A stretch of DNA of 64,000 bases from Takakia lepidozioides (GCA_030704615.1 CM060731.1:6200001-6264000); one strand, 5' to 3'; positions 19,588-31,924 are shown, counted from the first letter of the stretch. A program made the numbers and translations. The notes: generated by a model not told the origin, from the sequence alone.

Positions 19588-22431
19588 TCACCAGTAATCC
19601 CCACAAGAGCAAACCCCATCTTGGAAGTGGTGAAAGCGGGTGGCATCCCGTAAAATAATGGCCCGCCGAACAATCTTTGAGATGAACTTTGTGGCGGTGT
19701 GGCAGTCACCACACACCCGAAGGTTCTTGATAACACGGAGAGGTGTCCCAGAGGGTGTGCTGATGAGCCCAAAAGCAATGGCCAACCTCTCACCATGGTG
19801 GCCAAGAGAAGATTCTTTTTGCTCCTCGCCCACATCATACAACACAAAGTGGGTGTCAGGAACATACCCAGCCTCCTTCATCTGCCCAGACAATCTTTGC
19901 AACTCAACATGAATTGCCTCAAGTTGTGGATGCGATTGGTCATCTACAATGAATGTATGCACCTGGCTGTCTACCTCAATCCAGCACTGCCCTGGCACCT
20001 TTTTCACACCTCTGTCCTCCATCATTTTTCTCACCTTTGCTGTATCATCCCACCTGCCAGCAGCAGCATAAATATTTGATAGCAGCACATAAGTTGAAGC
20101 ATCCAGTGGATCCAACATAAGAAGAAATTTTGCTGCGCGTTCAGCTACCTCCACATTGCCATACATTCTGCAGGCAGCAAGCAAGGCCCCCCACACTGCA
20201 GGATCTGCTTCAAACGGCATTTTCTTTATGAAGTCCTCAGCATCATCCAGTCGCCCAGCACGGCCAAGAAGGTCCACCATGCAGCCAAAATGCTCCACTA
20301 CCGGAGTGAGGCCATGATCTCTTGTCATGGAATGAAAATAGTGACAGCCTTCTTCCACTAGACCTACATGGCTACATGCAGAGAGAAGACATGTAAATGT
20401 GACAAGATTCGGCTTCACATATTTCTGTTGCATTTGTTCAAATACCCGCACAGCCTCCCTGCCATACCCATGCTGAGCATATCCTGCGATCATTGCAGTC
20501 CATGAGACCACATCTCGCCGAGCCATACTATCAAACACTTGACGCGCTTCATTCATGCTCCCACATTTGGCATACATGTCAGCCAGCGCAGTCTCCAAAA
20601 TAGGGTCTGGTGCAATTCCAGCTTTGATGATGTCAGCACGGACCTCCTTGCCTTTTTCCAATGCTGCGAGACTGGCACACGCATTGAGAACACAAATGAA
20701 CGTCACCCTGTCAGCTGTCACCCCTTCTTGTACCATTTTCTCATACATCGCCAACACTTCCCTACCACAGCCATGCTGAGCATATCCTGCCATCATGGCA
20801 TTCCATGACACCACATTTGGCTTCAAGCCTTCCTGTTGCATGTCTTCAAATAGTTGCAAGGCCTCCCTGGCACACCCATGCTGAGCATATCCTGCGATCA
20901 TTGCAGTCCAAGAGACCACATTTCGTTGAGCCATATTGTCAAACACATGACGTGCATCCTTCATGCTGCCACATTTGGCATACATGTCAGCAAGGGCAGT
21001 CTCCAGCATCATATTTTGCCCAATTCTAGCTTTGATGATGTCAGCATGGACTTCTCTGCCCTTTTCGAGATCGGCCAGACTGGCACAGGCCTTGAGAATG
21101 CAAATAAATGTGACCTTGTCGGGTGTCACCCCTTCCCGCACCATCTGCGCATACAATTCCAGAGCCTCCCTACCACACCCATGCTGAGCATATCCTGCAA
21201 CCATTGAATTCCATGAGACCACATCGTGTTGAGCCATCTTGTCAAACACTCGACACGCATCCTTCATGTACCCACATTTGGCATACATGTCAATGAGGGT
21301 ATTCTCCAGAATGATATCTGGAGCAATTCCAGCTTTGACGATGTCAGCATGGACCTCTATGCCCATTTCTGGATCTGCCAGGCTGGCACATGCTGTGAGA
21401 ATGCAAGTGAAGGTGACATTGTCAGGCGTCAACCCTTTCCGTTTCATTTGCTGATAGATGTCGAAAGCTTCCCTACCGTACCCACGCTTTGCATAACCTG
21501 CCATCATCATAGTCCATGTGAACAAATCTCGTTCAGGCATTTTGTCAAACACTTGGCGTGCATCTACCACACTCCCACACTTGGAATACATGTTGACAAG
21601 GGTGTTGAGAAGAAAGTTATTTGGCTTAAATCCACTTTGGATAATGTGGGTGTGTACCTGCTTTCCCATTTCAAGGTTTTCAATTCTGATGCACTCCCGC
21701 AAGAGACAGACATAGGTGTTGGAGTTCGCCGAGCTGCCTTGTTGGTTCAATATGTGCAGTGCACTCCCACATTTGGCATACATTTCAACAAGAGCCTTCT
21801 CCAGAGTCATATCTGGCACAATTCCAGCATTGATGATGTCAGCGTGGACCTCAATGCCCTTTTCAAGATCTACCAGGCTGGCACACACCTTGAGAACACA
21901 AGTAAACGTGACCGTGTTTGGCATCATCCCATCCTCTATCATTTGCTTATAGATCTCTAAAGCCTCCCTACCACACCCATGCTGGGAATATACTTCCATC
22001 ATCATATTCCATGTAAACATATCTCGATCAGGCATTTCGTCAAACACACGCCGAGCATCAACCACACTTCTGCACTTGGCATACATGTTGACAAGGGCCT
22101 TCAGGAGAAAGATGTTAGGCTTGAATCCCCTTTGGATAATGTGGGCATGCACCTGCTTCCCTTCTGCTAGACCTTTCATCTTGGTACACTCATGCAAGAG
22201 ACAAACATAAGTATTCGAGTCTGCTGAAATACATCCTCGGTTCAAAATGTGCAGTGCCTCTTTCAGTTGTCCTGCATTGCACAGTGTCATCACATCCCCA
22301 TAAGCAGAAGTGTTGTGGTTAATTCCCATTCTTCGTTGTTGTTGAATAGCAGTTTTCACGGTGGAGGTGCCTGATTGAAACAACTGTGCCTGATTCAAGC
22401 CTGCCATCCTGCGTGACTCAAAACTCTTCAT
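19588..22431 (-). CDS. PLS-class pentatricopeptide repeat protein with DYW domain
   Basis: A single exon of 947 residues. In plants such proteins bind one organellar RNA site by their repeats and the DYW domain deaminates C to U. Repeats run from about residue 45 to 790 in the PLS pattern (MYAKCGS, DVVSWNSMVAGYAQHG, P-D-V-T-F). E and E+ motifs follow, then the DYW domain with HGERLA (the H-x-E zinc/catalytic motif), CGDCH and the terminal CSCGDYW. All expected catalytic and zinc residues are present and there is no break, so it is probably active. The nearest in-frame Met was taken as start; an organelle-targeting peptide is plausible but not obvious. Residues about 59-223 are repeated at about 224-390. 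Confidence 0.95.
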   Translation of the reverse strand: MKSFESRRMAGLNQAQLFQSGTSTVKTAIQQQRRMGINHNTSAYGDVMTLCNAGQLKEALHILNRGCISADSNTYVCLLHECTKMKGLAEGKQVHAHIIQRGFKPNIFLLKALVNMYAKCRSVVDARRVFDEMPDRDMFTWNMMMEVYSQHGCGREALEIYKQMIEDGMMPNTVTFTCVLKVCASLVDLEKGIEVHADIINAGIVPDMTLEKALVEMYAKCGSALHILNQQGSSANSNTYVCLLRECIRIENLEMGKQVHTHIIQSGFKPNNFLLNTLVNMYSKCGSVVDARQVFDKMPERDLFTWTMMMAGYAKRGYGREAFDIYQQMKRKGLTPDNVTFTCILTACASLADPEMGIEVHADIVKAGIAPDIILENTLIDMYAKCGYMKDACRVFDKMAQHDVVSWNSMVAGYAQHGCGREALELYAQMVREGVTPDKVTFICILKACASLADLEKGREVHADIIKARIGQNMMLETALADMYAKCGSMKDARHVFDNMAQRNVVSWTAMIAGYAQHGCAREALQLFEDMQQEGLKPNVVSWNAMMAGYAQHGCGREVLAMYEKMVQEGVTADRVTFICVLNACASLAALEKGKEVRADIIKAGIAPDPILETALADMYAKCGSMNEARQVFDSMARRDVVSWTAMIAGYAQHGYGREAVRVFEQMQQKYVKPNLVTFTCLLSACSHVGLVEEGCHYFHSMTRDHGLTPVVEHFGCMVDLLGRAGRLDDAEDFIKKMPFEADPAVWGALLAACRMYGNVEVAERAAKFLLMLDPLDASTYVLLSNIYAAAGRWDDTAKVRKMMEDRGVKKVPGQCWIEVDSQVHTFIVDDQSHPQLEAIHVELQRLSGQMKEAGYVPDTHFVLYDVGEEQKESSLGHHGERLAIAFGLISTPSGTPLRVIKNLRVCGDCHTATKFISKIVRRAIILRDATRFHHFQDGVCSCGDYW

Positions 22432-23469
22432 TACAAACCCTTGACCCTCAAGTCGACAAAAAATCCTGACTCAAAGAAAGACCTCTTCATGAGGACCTTG
22501 CTACATATTAACAGGTTATTTGTCTCGCATATCATTCCACAGCAAAGCATAGGTGAAAACCTGTAACAAATAACCAGCTGAGATTCCAGCTGCAACACCT
22601 TGAATGTCTTTATGCATCTGTGTAAGACTCCCCTGTTGTGGGGTAACTTCCTACACAGCTTTTGGCTAAATTAAAAATTGGTCTTAAAGAAGAGCCCTTA
22701 ATCACGTCCTGTATCAAGGCAAAGACTCCTTAAGGTATGGTGCCAAGAGGTTGATGTACTTAATCGTTTCAAGCTGAAACATATGATAACATCAAGTTTA
22801 TACATTCAGGCTGGCTCTACAGTTTGCATATGCCAAATTTCCTGCACTGTTGCATGGTTTCACGACCATCAAGTAAAACCTGCTTTCACATTGTTGTCAC
22901 CATGGACAAAGGCTGTTCCTCGATTACAAATCAAAAGTGACACTTGCAAGTTCCTCCGTCTGTCGGTTATAGAGGCTCAGGGACACTTTTGTGCCTACCA
23001 TCTCAATAAAGCTTAATATTGCAGATGAGGTGTTGATGTTTTTGTTTGTGAGAAAGGAAGATGTGCGATGGAGATTTGCAAGAGTATCCTTAAGCAGCCT
23101 CACTCTCTCACTTTCTCATGTCGTTCCTACAGCAACTGTTTTGTTTCCCGAACTTGACCCTATTTTACTCAAGACACCATATTCTCTTGGGCCCGTGACT
23201 CCAAATTGGTAGGCATATGGTTTTTTGAACACGGGACCATCTTTGCATCATTGAGATGCATACCAGATCACAAACCTGAGAGGTATTGGGTAGATGCTCC
23301 AAAGCAGTCCTCCAATCACAAGAGAATGATTTTCACCAAATCTTAACTCAACTCACATGCTCTTTAAAAAGAGATTCCTTTATCTACTTCCTTCAGCTGG
23401 CTGTTGGGTGAGGGAACTAATGAGTACCAGAGAGTGCTTCACAACTAGAGAAATTTGTAACACACTCAC
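22432..23469. other. Non-coding; last TRAPPC6 exon not found here
   Basis: Lies downstream of the second TRAPPC6 exon and upstream of the PPR gene, both on the minus strand. The expected C-terminal TRAPPC6 motifs (F-P-C-G and L-P-A-C-S-F types) were sought by eye and not seen. A minus-strand frame ending at about 22516 is hydrophobic but unrecognised. Confidence 0.4.
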
Positions 23470-24242
23470 CCGATGGTTGGTCTTGAGATTGTCAATCTGC
23501 TTCTTGAAGACATCCGCCCAGAAATCTTTGCAAATGAATTTCACAGCCTCAAGATGGTCTCCAAATCGTGGGCAATCCTTGGTATACCTTCCAACCAAGA
23601 GGTATATTATGAGACCAAAGCAGACACTCTGTTCACTTTCAGGCCATGGATACACTGCACTGCATGCCCTGTACAAGAGGGCATGAATATATTCATAAAG
23701 GTTGGTTCACCGCAGCGAATGCTCCGAGCAGCCCTAAAATTTCAGTCATTGCGTTGGCGCGTGGGTACAACCTTCGCCAGCGACGTTTAACGGCTCCTCG
23801 GGGATAATGTGGTACACAACACATCCTTAATTCTCAAAATGCAGGTAGAAAATTGAAACCCACGCAATTTTATTGTGGAAGAGGAGAGTTGGTTGTGGCA
23901 CATTTTCGCACAAAGAAAAAATCAACTTTGGACAGCCTTCACCACAACCCGCTCTTTGAATGTTTACAAATTTCAGAGTTGCATGATTCACAATTTCCTA
24001 TGAACTGGAAATGATCCTCCCCTTTCTCTACACTGTGATAGAGAAGAGAATTACCGTTCTGCTAATTGGAGGCCAACCTGATAACCAATGGATTCAATGC
24101 GGCGCGCAGCAAGTTCCGGCTTGGTGGGATGAATTCGATTGCGATACACTGCCACCAGCTCCAAGTTCACACTGTCCATGCAGCTCTCCGCCACCTCCCT
24201 CACCCCCCCGAGCATCGTGCAGACCACGAGGACCTTCGTCAC
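23470..24242 (-). CDS. TRAPPC6: TRAPP complex subunit 6 (Bet3-like), two exons, 3' end not found
   Basis: Subunit of the TRAPP vesicle-tethering complex, which activates Rab1/Ypt1-type GTPases at the Golgi. Exon 1 ends at 24055 with [19 protein letters not shown] and [17 protein letters not shown]. Exon 2 (23470-23587) reads [20 protein letters not shown] and [19 protein letters not shown], and the split Arg codon joins in frame. The start is uncertain: the open frame reaches a Met at 24242, with another Met 9 codons later. The family needs a further exon of about 70 residues after NHR; none is recognisable before the PPR gene, so the gene is either truncated or has a diverged or distant last exon. 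A telomere-box-like CCCTAAAA at 24263 lies just upstream. Confidence 0.8.
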
Positions 24243-25333
24243 TACACAATCGAGGGCCCCAAAACCCTAAAAGCAGCAAAGGCCTCACTGACGATGTTCA
24301 TTCGTCCGTTCGTTGGCGTTACATTAACTTTACCATCTTTTATTACCATCCATCATGAATTACCTAACCGTGGTTCGGTTGCGTATCCCTCGCGCGAGTT
24401 TGGATAGGCAAGTGTGAATTATGATACATAGTCTAACGCAAGTCTTGCATCATCTCCGAGTCCTGTCTCTCTCTCTCTCTCTCCCTCTCTCTCTCTCCCC
24501 AGCTCTTGCATTCATATAACTTCTGGAGATCAGCAACGAAGTGGTCGTAATGATCACTGGGAAAACATTACAAGAATACTTGTAATCCCTTCTCCCAGTT
24601 GGAAGGGCCAACTTGGCTCCCTCACGTCAGTTCCTGTTTTCAGGATTGAGGTTCTATGAGAGGACGTTGTGAGGCCAATTGGACTTCACACGGGTGCACA
24701 AACATGTACAAAGACGATTCTGTAGCTCATGGATCAGAGGAGGATCATATGATGTAAGCCAGACCTCAAGAAGCAGACCTGACAGCCCGGGTGATAATTT
24801 ATCTGAAAGCACGTCTCGACCAGGGATATTCAATGACGTCTTTTACATTGCGAGCTTGCATTATCTGGCTGCCATGCCTCGGGATGGTCAGTGCTACAAA
24901 GGAGATGGGAGATGGGTTGGAGGCACCTAGTTGAATGCGGTGAGGACGTACAGTCGTCCCAACAGGAACTGGAGGCTTGATGATGTTCAGCATGATGGGC
25001 TGAAGCTGAAAGGCCGCAGCTTATATATAGTGTCCGAACGAAGAGAGGACTGTAAGTTGATAGACATGGTATCATACAGCCACTGCAGGCCAAGAATGCG
25101 TATGGACACGGGAAGAAATTAAAAGATGCTTTTGATATTTGGTTTGCTACTCTGCAGTTTGGACGGAGCATACGGGACGCCGGGTCACGGTGCACAAGCA
25201 GAGAACTGCTCACTGTTGCCCACTCCTACAGTAGCGCTGCCCAGGAAGAGCTTTAGAGGAGCACCGACTGCTCAACATATTCTCAAACTTAGAAGAAACA
25301 GGCAGGAGGAAACACTGACGCTGGGGTCCCGAG
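24243..25333. other. Intergenic with a (TC)n microsatellite
   Basis: Upstream regions of TRAPPC6 (minus) and the LRR pseudogene (plus). A TCTCTC run lies at about 24471-24498. No gene is supported. Confidence 0.5.
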
Positions 25334-28300
25334 ATGAGAATAGACTTCTGGTTAGATGGTACAATCACAACTGAGAGAAAATTTCGTTGCAATAGCAAAA
25401 GGCAGATAAATTTTCTCCACATTTTAGCTGTATTGAGCGTGGTCTTCATCGATGCCGCGCGAGCAGTCTCAGAAGATGGACAGATCTTACTGGCCTTCAG
25501 AGAATCGATCGTTGATGACCTTGGGGTTCTCCAAGATTGGCTCGAGTCCGATGCTCTTCCCTGCAGCTGGACTGGTGTCACCTACAATGACACGAATGCT
25601 GTGATAGGTAAGTCAGCTTGACCACCTCAGCCAAGCTTTGGTATGTGCTCAACTTTACACACTCTCAAAGCCCTGGGGATTGTTTTGGAGCCCACACAAG
25701 GGTACATTTTATATCTGAAATTCGACTGATTACAATTTAAGGCGACTCCACTGTACAAGTGCTACGGGATATAAAATAATAAGGTAGAGTTGGTCAGATC
25801 ACACAAGAATTTCCTGACATCTTCTGGAAATTGACAACTTCTCCTGTTGCTATTGTTACTCTAGATCAAGAATGAGACTCCATAATTCTACCTACGTATG
25901 CTTTGGCTTCAAATATCTGAACCTCTGACAATGATGGGCTGGAAGCTAATCTCCCCAAAAATTGTCACTGAGGAATTGTTCTGAAATGAAGACTTTTTGA
26001 GGAAACTTATTTCAGCTCTGGACATGCCTGCAAGGTTATCTGCTGGTTATACTCGCACTCTGTTGGAAGTATGCTTAACCGGATATTGAGACCAAGTTGT
26101 TAAACCCACATTTAAATGTTTGCCACTTAGAGAGGTACTAGAAAGTACTGTAGAGGCAAACAACTGTTTGAAAGACGCTCCTTAGTCTTGAAATGTGGAT
26201 GAAAATGTGGATCTCAAATGCTGAATATGCGTATCTCCTAATGCAGGTCTTGATCTCTCGGACATGAATTTAACAGGGCTGCTTCCAGGCACACTCTGCC
26301 AACTACCCTCTCTCACCTTGCTTGAGCTGCAAGAGAACCTCTTTACTGGCTTCCTTCCTCCAGGACTGTTCAATTGTACTAGATTGCTGCATCTGGATTT
26401 GAGCTCAAATAATTTCACAGGGACAATACCAGATGGTATCTCTGGTATTCAATCACTAATGTATCTCAACCTCTCGATGAATGAATTCAACGGAGGCATA
26501 CCTCCTGGTATTGGACAACTTTCAGAGCTGCGCTTTCTTGATATGATCTATTGCGGCGTGAATGGGAAAATCCTGGATCAGATTGGCAACCTCACTAAAT
26601 TGATAAATGTCTCCCTTTCTTGGAATTCCTTCGCCCCAGGTAATGATTTGAGGGTGATGGATACATTGATCTTTACAGGTACCCTTGTTGCTTTAGAGTA
26701 AGCCTTTATTGTGCTTTTTAAAATAATGTCATTCCCAACCCCTAATAAACACTTGGAACCCCTCCAACTGAACTGTAAATGGCCGTGTGTGAGGTCTGTG
26801 AATTTCAGGCTGGTTTGGTTCTCATGCACCAACTACCATTGCAGATTGCATTATGTCAAATTTGATTATTGGCTTGTAGAATTGTTGACTTCTCACACTG
26901 CTTCTACTTCCAGGACCTTCCTTCTACATTCGCCAAGCTGCGGCAGCTGGAATCTCTGGAGTGTGCAAGCTGTCATCTCCTTGGAAGCATTCCACCTTGG
27001 CTTGGGAGCTTGTCTGGTCTAGATTACATAGACTTGAGTTATAATGATCTATCTGGAAGCATTCCTCCATCTCTCATGCGATTGCCTAAGCTGACAAGGT
27101 TGGAGCTATACAAAATAGGCTGACAGGGACGATCCCCACAGAGATATGGAACCTTACTTCTCTCACAGATCTCGATTTATCAGACAATTTACTGGTAGGT
27201 TCAATACCTGACAGCATCACCCAACTGGAACACTTGGGGCTAATTCATTTGCAAAACAACAGCTTGAATGGAGAGATCCCCCAGGGGCTTGTCAACCTAC
27301 ATTATCTCTCTGACTTGAAGCTGTTTATGAATGACTTAACCGGATCCATCCCTCCTGCCCTTGGGGGCAACTGTACACTCTTGCAGTTTGATGTCTCGAC
27401 TAATCATCTCAGAAGGGTTATACCTTCCGGTCTGTGCAATGGAGGCAAGTTATGGAGGTATACCTGTCTCTTGGTTTGTTCTCCTCTTCCATGGGCCCTT
27501 GTGGCCATTTGTGCCATCACAAACTCCTTTCTTTCTCTCTCATCGTCCCATAAGTCTTTGGGCTTCCCCTGCATAAAGCTCTTTCTCTTTCCTTTCTCAC
27601 TGTAATCAGCCTTGTGAGACGTTCTTCAGTTTGGACACCCAGAACTGCTGAGCAGCATACTGCAGTAGGAACTCCTTTGGTAAGGGTAGGCAGGAACTTA
27701 CCAAAGTCCATAAGATTCAAAACTTTTTTTTTTTTTTGAGATTTTGACTACCTTCATCATCTAGAAGTCCATGTGTCTCGTCTGGCTTCCACTTGACATA
27801 AACAAATTTACCTTTGGTACAGAAACATAGCAAGTGTTCTAAGAAGCTAGCATCAACAATTGCTTTCTATGTACTGAATTGTTCGATGGCTATCAGGTTC
27901 GTATTGTTCAGCAACAGCTTCTTCGGAAACCTTCCAGAAGCTTATGGAAACTGTTCAAGCCTCATTCGGTTCAGGATCTATGGCAACATGTTTAATGGGA
28001 CTGTTCCTAGTGGGCTGTGGGGCTCCCCCAACCTCCGTCTGCTGGAGGTTTACGACAATTTCTTTGAAGGAAGCATCCCTCCAACTATTGGCAATGCAAA
28101 CAAGTCTTACTTCATTGAAAGTTTATAATAATCAACTCAGTGGAACCCTCCCCCCTGAACTGGGGAAACTTAGAAATCTCGATAGTTTTTTTGCATCGCG
28201 TAACAGGCTCTTTGGTGTGATACCTCAGCAGCTAGGAGACTGTGGGCCTGTTTTGACCAACCTGTATCTTGATGGAAATGCTCTTTCTCAGCAGATTCCC

Positions 28301-28585
28301 TCAGAAATTGGCAACCTTTCGAAGCTTGGTTACGTAAGCCTGGCTTCCAATCAGCTGTCTGGTCCGATTCCTCCAGAAATAGGGCACCTAGCCAGTCTTG
28401 TCCATCTAGACCTCTCTGAAAATAAACTGAGTGGGGCAGTTCCGGATGCATTAGGGGAATTGAATCTTTTGAACTTCATCTCCTTCAATCTTTCGTTCAA
28501 CAACCTGTCTGGCATCTTGCCAAGTGCTTTGTCAGGTAATCTCTTCTCTTTGGGATTCAAAGGAAACCCCAATCTGTCTACGTAG
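25334..28585 (+). pseudogene. LRR receptor-like kinase pseudogene (HAESA-like ectodomain, no kinase)
   Basis: Extracellular part of a plant LRR receptor kinase. Exon 1 has a hydrophobic signal-like segment (about 25405-25460) and the LRR N-cap with PCSWTGVTY, ending at a GTAAGT donor near 25609. From 26247 about 20 leucine-rich repeats follow, with IP-IG spacing as in the HAESA/HSL group. The reading frame is broken near 26640-26910, at about 27115 (before the TGTIP repeat) and at about 28100. A real intron fits 27459-27896. The gene stops at 28585 after GNPNLST, before any transmembrane segment or kinase, and antisense SMG8 sequence begins at once. It cannot encode a working receptor. Confidence 0.9.
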
Positions 28586-28641
28586 AAAGTCCCTAATTAC
28601 ATGGGTTACATGCAATGACTGGGATAAGCTGTCAACTTTAC

Positions 28642-29345
28642 CTGTGAGATCCCAAACTGCATGGACTGCTCCTTCCTTTCGCCTCAACATTTTTTCGAAC
28701 ATATCTATAGCAGCATGTAGAGCTTCCCCATGCCGGTTACCGGATCGATCAAGCAAGACTATTGCCCTACTTGGATCAAGAGCATGGAGTGCTCCTCCAC
28801 CTCCAGCCCTAGGAAGTGAACCAACTCCACTACCAAGTCCCCTTGGACGCATGTCAGCACCCAACGCAGACCCAATAGATCCCTCTTCTCCAGCCACATT
28901 TGCCACGGTCCGACATTTCTTGAGCAAAAACCGAATTTGAGCCAACTGGATCTTCTTGTGGAAACCTGTCTCTATCTTGTTTCTAGGCCTAACTGGCCCA
29001 GACATCAAACCTGAGGACTTTGACTAAAATGCTTATCTCAGGATGTATGCAATTCCAGGAGACAAAGAAGGAGCAAACCCTGTTTGCATACTAATAAAAG
29101 CCCATGTGGTCTCTGATGCATCATCAGAACGAGATCCATTAGACACAGGAATATGGGTGCCTACAGTTGGTGGCTGTGGAAAATCATCCAAACATACAAA
29201 CAAAGCAACTGGTGTATACTGCCCATGAGGAAACAAGACCAGGGATGAACCTGACATAAGAGTTATGGTCGATGCTTGCGGCCCTGTGGTACCTACATTC
29301 CTTCTTGAGGCATTGCTGGAGGCTAGAGACACGAGATGATGTGAC
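28642..29345 (-). pseudogene. SMG8: Two exons of SMG8-like nonsense-mediated decay factor
   Basis: SMG8 partners SMG9 to restrain the SMG1 kinase in nonsense-mediated mRNA decay. The exon at about 29080-29345 reads SNASRRNVG, LMSGSSLVLFPHGQYTP and VALFVCLDDF. The exon 28642-29010 (acceptor CCTCAG, donor GTAAAG) reads GFHKKIQLAQIRFLLKKCRT and LDPSRAIVLLDRS. These match the order I recall for plant SMG8. The full protein is over 1000 residues; its N-terminal part is not found upstream and its C-terminal part would run into the LRR pseudogene. Probably a fragment. The match near GFHKK is slightly shortened compared with the family. Confidence 0.75.
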
Positions 29346-30869
29346 ATGTCTATAATCAACAATCTTTGCCTCTATGATTAGCAATCTGACTTCACTTGGC
29401 TTGAAGCTGCACTAACTTAGGTTATATGATTACTAAGATGCATACAGTTGGCTTCCAACTTTTCCAAGAACTTCCAGCTACTTCACAAACAGAGTTAGAC
29501 AAGATGATTTGGCCTGAGGCTGAGAGGAAAACATATGTTGGATCAAATGGGCCCCAAAATTTGAATCTTTCAGTTTGACTTGTTCTTTATCTCCCAATCT
29601 AGAATATTAGGTTTAAGGTCAATGTTGCTTCCATAGGAAAAACTACAGTTTCAAAGTTGACTGCAACTTTTTGGGGACAGGTGTCCAGACTCACATGGCC
29701 CTGTGGACGTTAACTCCGACAAACACTTGCGAGTATAGCTCAAGCAGGTTGCTAACTCTTTCAGAGCCGGTTTAGAAATACCAACCCCATATTGCAAAGC
29801 GGAGTTGAGGAGGTCCCATTGACGGATTCGACCCTCAAAACTCATGGCGCTCCCTCCCTCCTCTAGTGAATTTTTAACATCGTCATTTGAGGGACATCAA
29901 AATCGCCCTCATCCATGGATTACGTGTTTCTGCCTCTGCCCTGGACAGGTATCAACAATTCACTAGCAGTCTTTATGCCAAGTAAAGTCTATGCTCAAGG
30001 GGTTTTACAGGATTTGAGCCCTTGTGCTCAGGATCTCAAATCCTAGAAACCCACCTGGAACCACCTATCAAACCCCCAGTTCCAATGCTGGCGATAATCG
30101 CCCCAACTACAACCTGCGGTGCCGGTCTGGTTTCTGCAGTTGCCTACTCCGGTTCATCCACGGGTTCCGGTACTGGTTACCCGGAACCACCTGGAAACTA
30201 TGTATGGAAGAAGAAGAAGAGAAGAAAGAAGACTACAGCCGAAGCCCACGTAACTAAGAGTCACTTCGCATTAGGGCTACTGCCCCTTTTCAGGGATGGG
30301 CCCTATCATGACTGGAACTAGAACCTCCCAACACTATGAATATTTGTGGAATAGTTACTAGGGCCTCCCCTTTGTTTACATATATATTGAAAAAATGATT
30401 GCATTGTTACTTAATTGTGTACACAGTTGAAGTCTACACTTCACACTGTACTAACAGTATAACCCTTGATAGGACAGTAAAGGGTGTGTATGTTTGGCTT
30501 GATTGATTCCACAAGGACTTGAGGTGAGAGACTCACAGATAGAGGGAGAAGGGGTTTGGACCCAATCTCATCCATGGGGATGAACCTTATACTTATGTGC
30601 ATATCTACTACACCCACGTCCTGTAAAAAGTGTAGGCAATTTGACCATTGCATTTGGGAGATTATAATACAATAATCTGCCCCAATTTGTAAATGTATTT
30701 GAAAATTACATGGAGAAAATTGTTTGACCACAAAATTCAGGAAGATTATAGGAATTATGTAAGAACTTAATGCACACAGGCAACCTATGACAGGATGGTA
30801 CGCCGGTTTCTGGTATGTCAAATCTTCCCCACCCTCTCTTGAGAGTGACATGGAACTGAAGGAGTATAA
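29346..30869. other. Intergenic, no identifiable gene
   Basis: A minus-strand frame at 29651-29845 (starts MSFEGRIRQWDLL, ends at a stop) looks exon-like but was not recognised. The rest is AT-rich and has no supported gene. Confidence 0.35.
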
Positions 30870-31010
30870 ACTCTAATCGGGATTACACTGGGTCACATGA
30901 CGAGGTGTGTAACTCCACTTGGGGTTACATTGGGTTACATGATGAGGTGTATAACTCCACTCGGGGTTACACATAATGGAGTGTAACTCCACTCAGTGTA
31001 ACTCACACTT
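30870..31010. repeat. Short tandem repeat rich in GGTTACA / GTAACTCC words
   Basis: About 2.5 copies of a roughly 50-bp unit containing GGGGTTACA, GGGTTACATGA and GTGTAACTCCACT. Within each unit GGGTTAC and GTAACTCC are partly complementary, so units can fold back. Confidence 0.6.
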
Positions 31011-31924
31011 GGTCTCGAAATTTGACTAAGTCAGAATTTGGCCAAGTATAACATGGACTAACCAGAGTTGCATGAGAAACTAGGGTTACAGAGGGTTACA
31101 CCGATCAGAATACTAATACCCCAGGTTACACTACAAGAGCCCTCCCATCAAAACCCGGAACTTCGCCACTTACCATGCTATCACCTTACCATCACGCTAC
31201 ACACCACAGCTTCAAAACCACTTGGATTCTTAAGTATTTAAGAGTGGAACCGAGGTAAGAGGGGTGGGGAGGATTTGACGGGCCCTCCCCTGGAAGAGCC
31301 TAGGCTGCCGGAATCCGGTGAAAGTACCCTCACATCGCATTAAGCCCGAAATTCAAAGTATCAAGTCGAATCTTTCCAGACACGGGCCTTCCATAATCTG
31401 ATTACATGGCACCTAAAGGACTGCCTCCCCCAGGAATTAGACCAAAATTCCAAAAATTGAGATAGGCTCCTTTGTATGTGAAATATGGGGCAATAAATTG
31501 TCATGTTTTGACTTATTTTCCCAAGTTCACACATGAGGTAATATTTCTTTTCTAATTCCTCTGGTAAGTGCACATTAATGTATCATAGTGTCTTGTCCAA
31601 AAAATTTGGCACTATAATAAATTGTCAGCCCTAGATTGTATTTACAAGATTGCCCATTTGGCCTGCCACGTGGGCAAGTGAAGAGTGCTCAACGCTGGAT
31701 TTCCTCACCCCCTTCGCATTTTGCAAAATTCTAGGGAGCAGAGCTTTTATTGGAGACTACACGTTAGTGTCATCGCTAAGCCCCTGTTGTGCCTTCCCCA
31801 AGTGTCACCTCCTCCCCTCCTTTATGTTGAAAACTCATTCCTGATGTGGTTTCTCTAAGTAACACCACTCACAAGTTATATCTATGGTATTGAACAACTT
31901 GTGAGAAATAAGTATGACCCCTCC
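31011..31924. other. Intergenic, no gene seen
   Basis: Short frames only and no recognisable domain or repeat. Confidence 0.4.

Noticed and set aside
21226-21960. 244-codon plus-strand frame and other long frames at 20.5-22.2 kb
   Set aside because: Antisense of the PPR gene; the repeated PPR structure produces repeated antisense peptides.
23210-23345. Hydrophobic minus-strand segment (VIGGLLWSIYPIPLRFVIW) as a TRAPPC6 or membrane-protein exon
   Set aside because: Short, closed by stops on both sides, and unlike the TRAPPC6 C-terminus; chance cannot be excluded.
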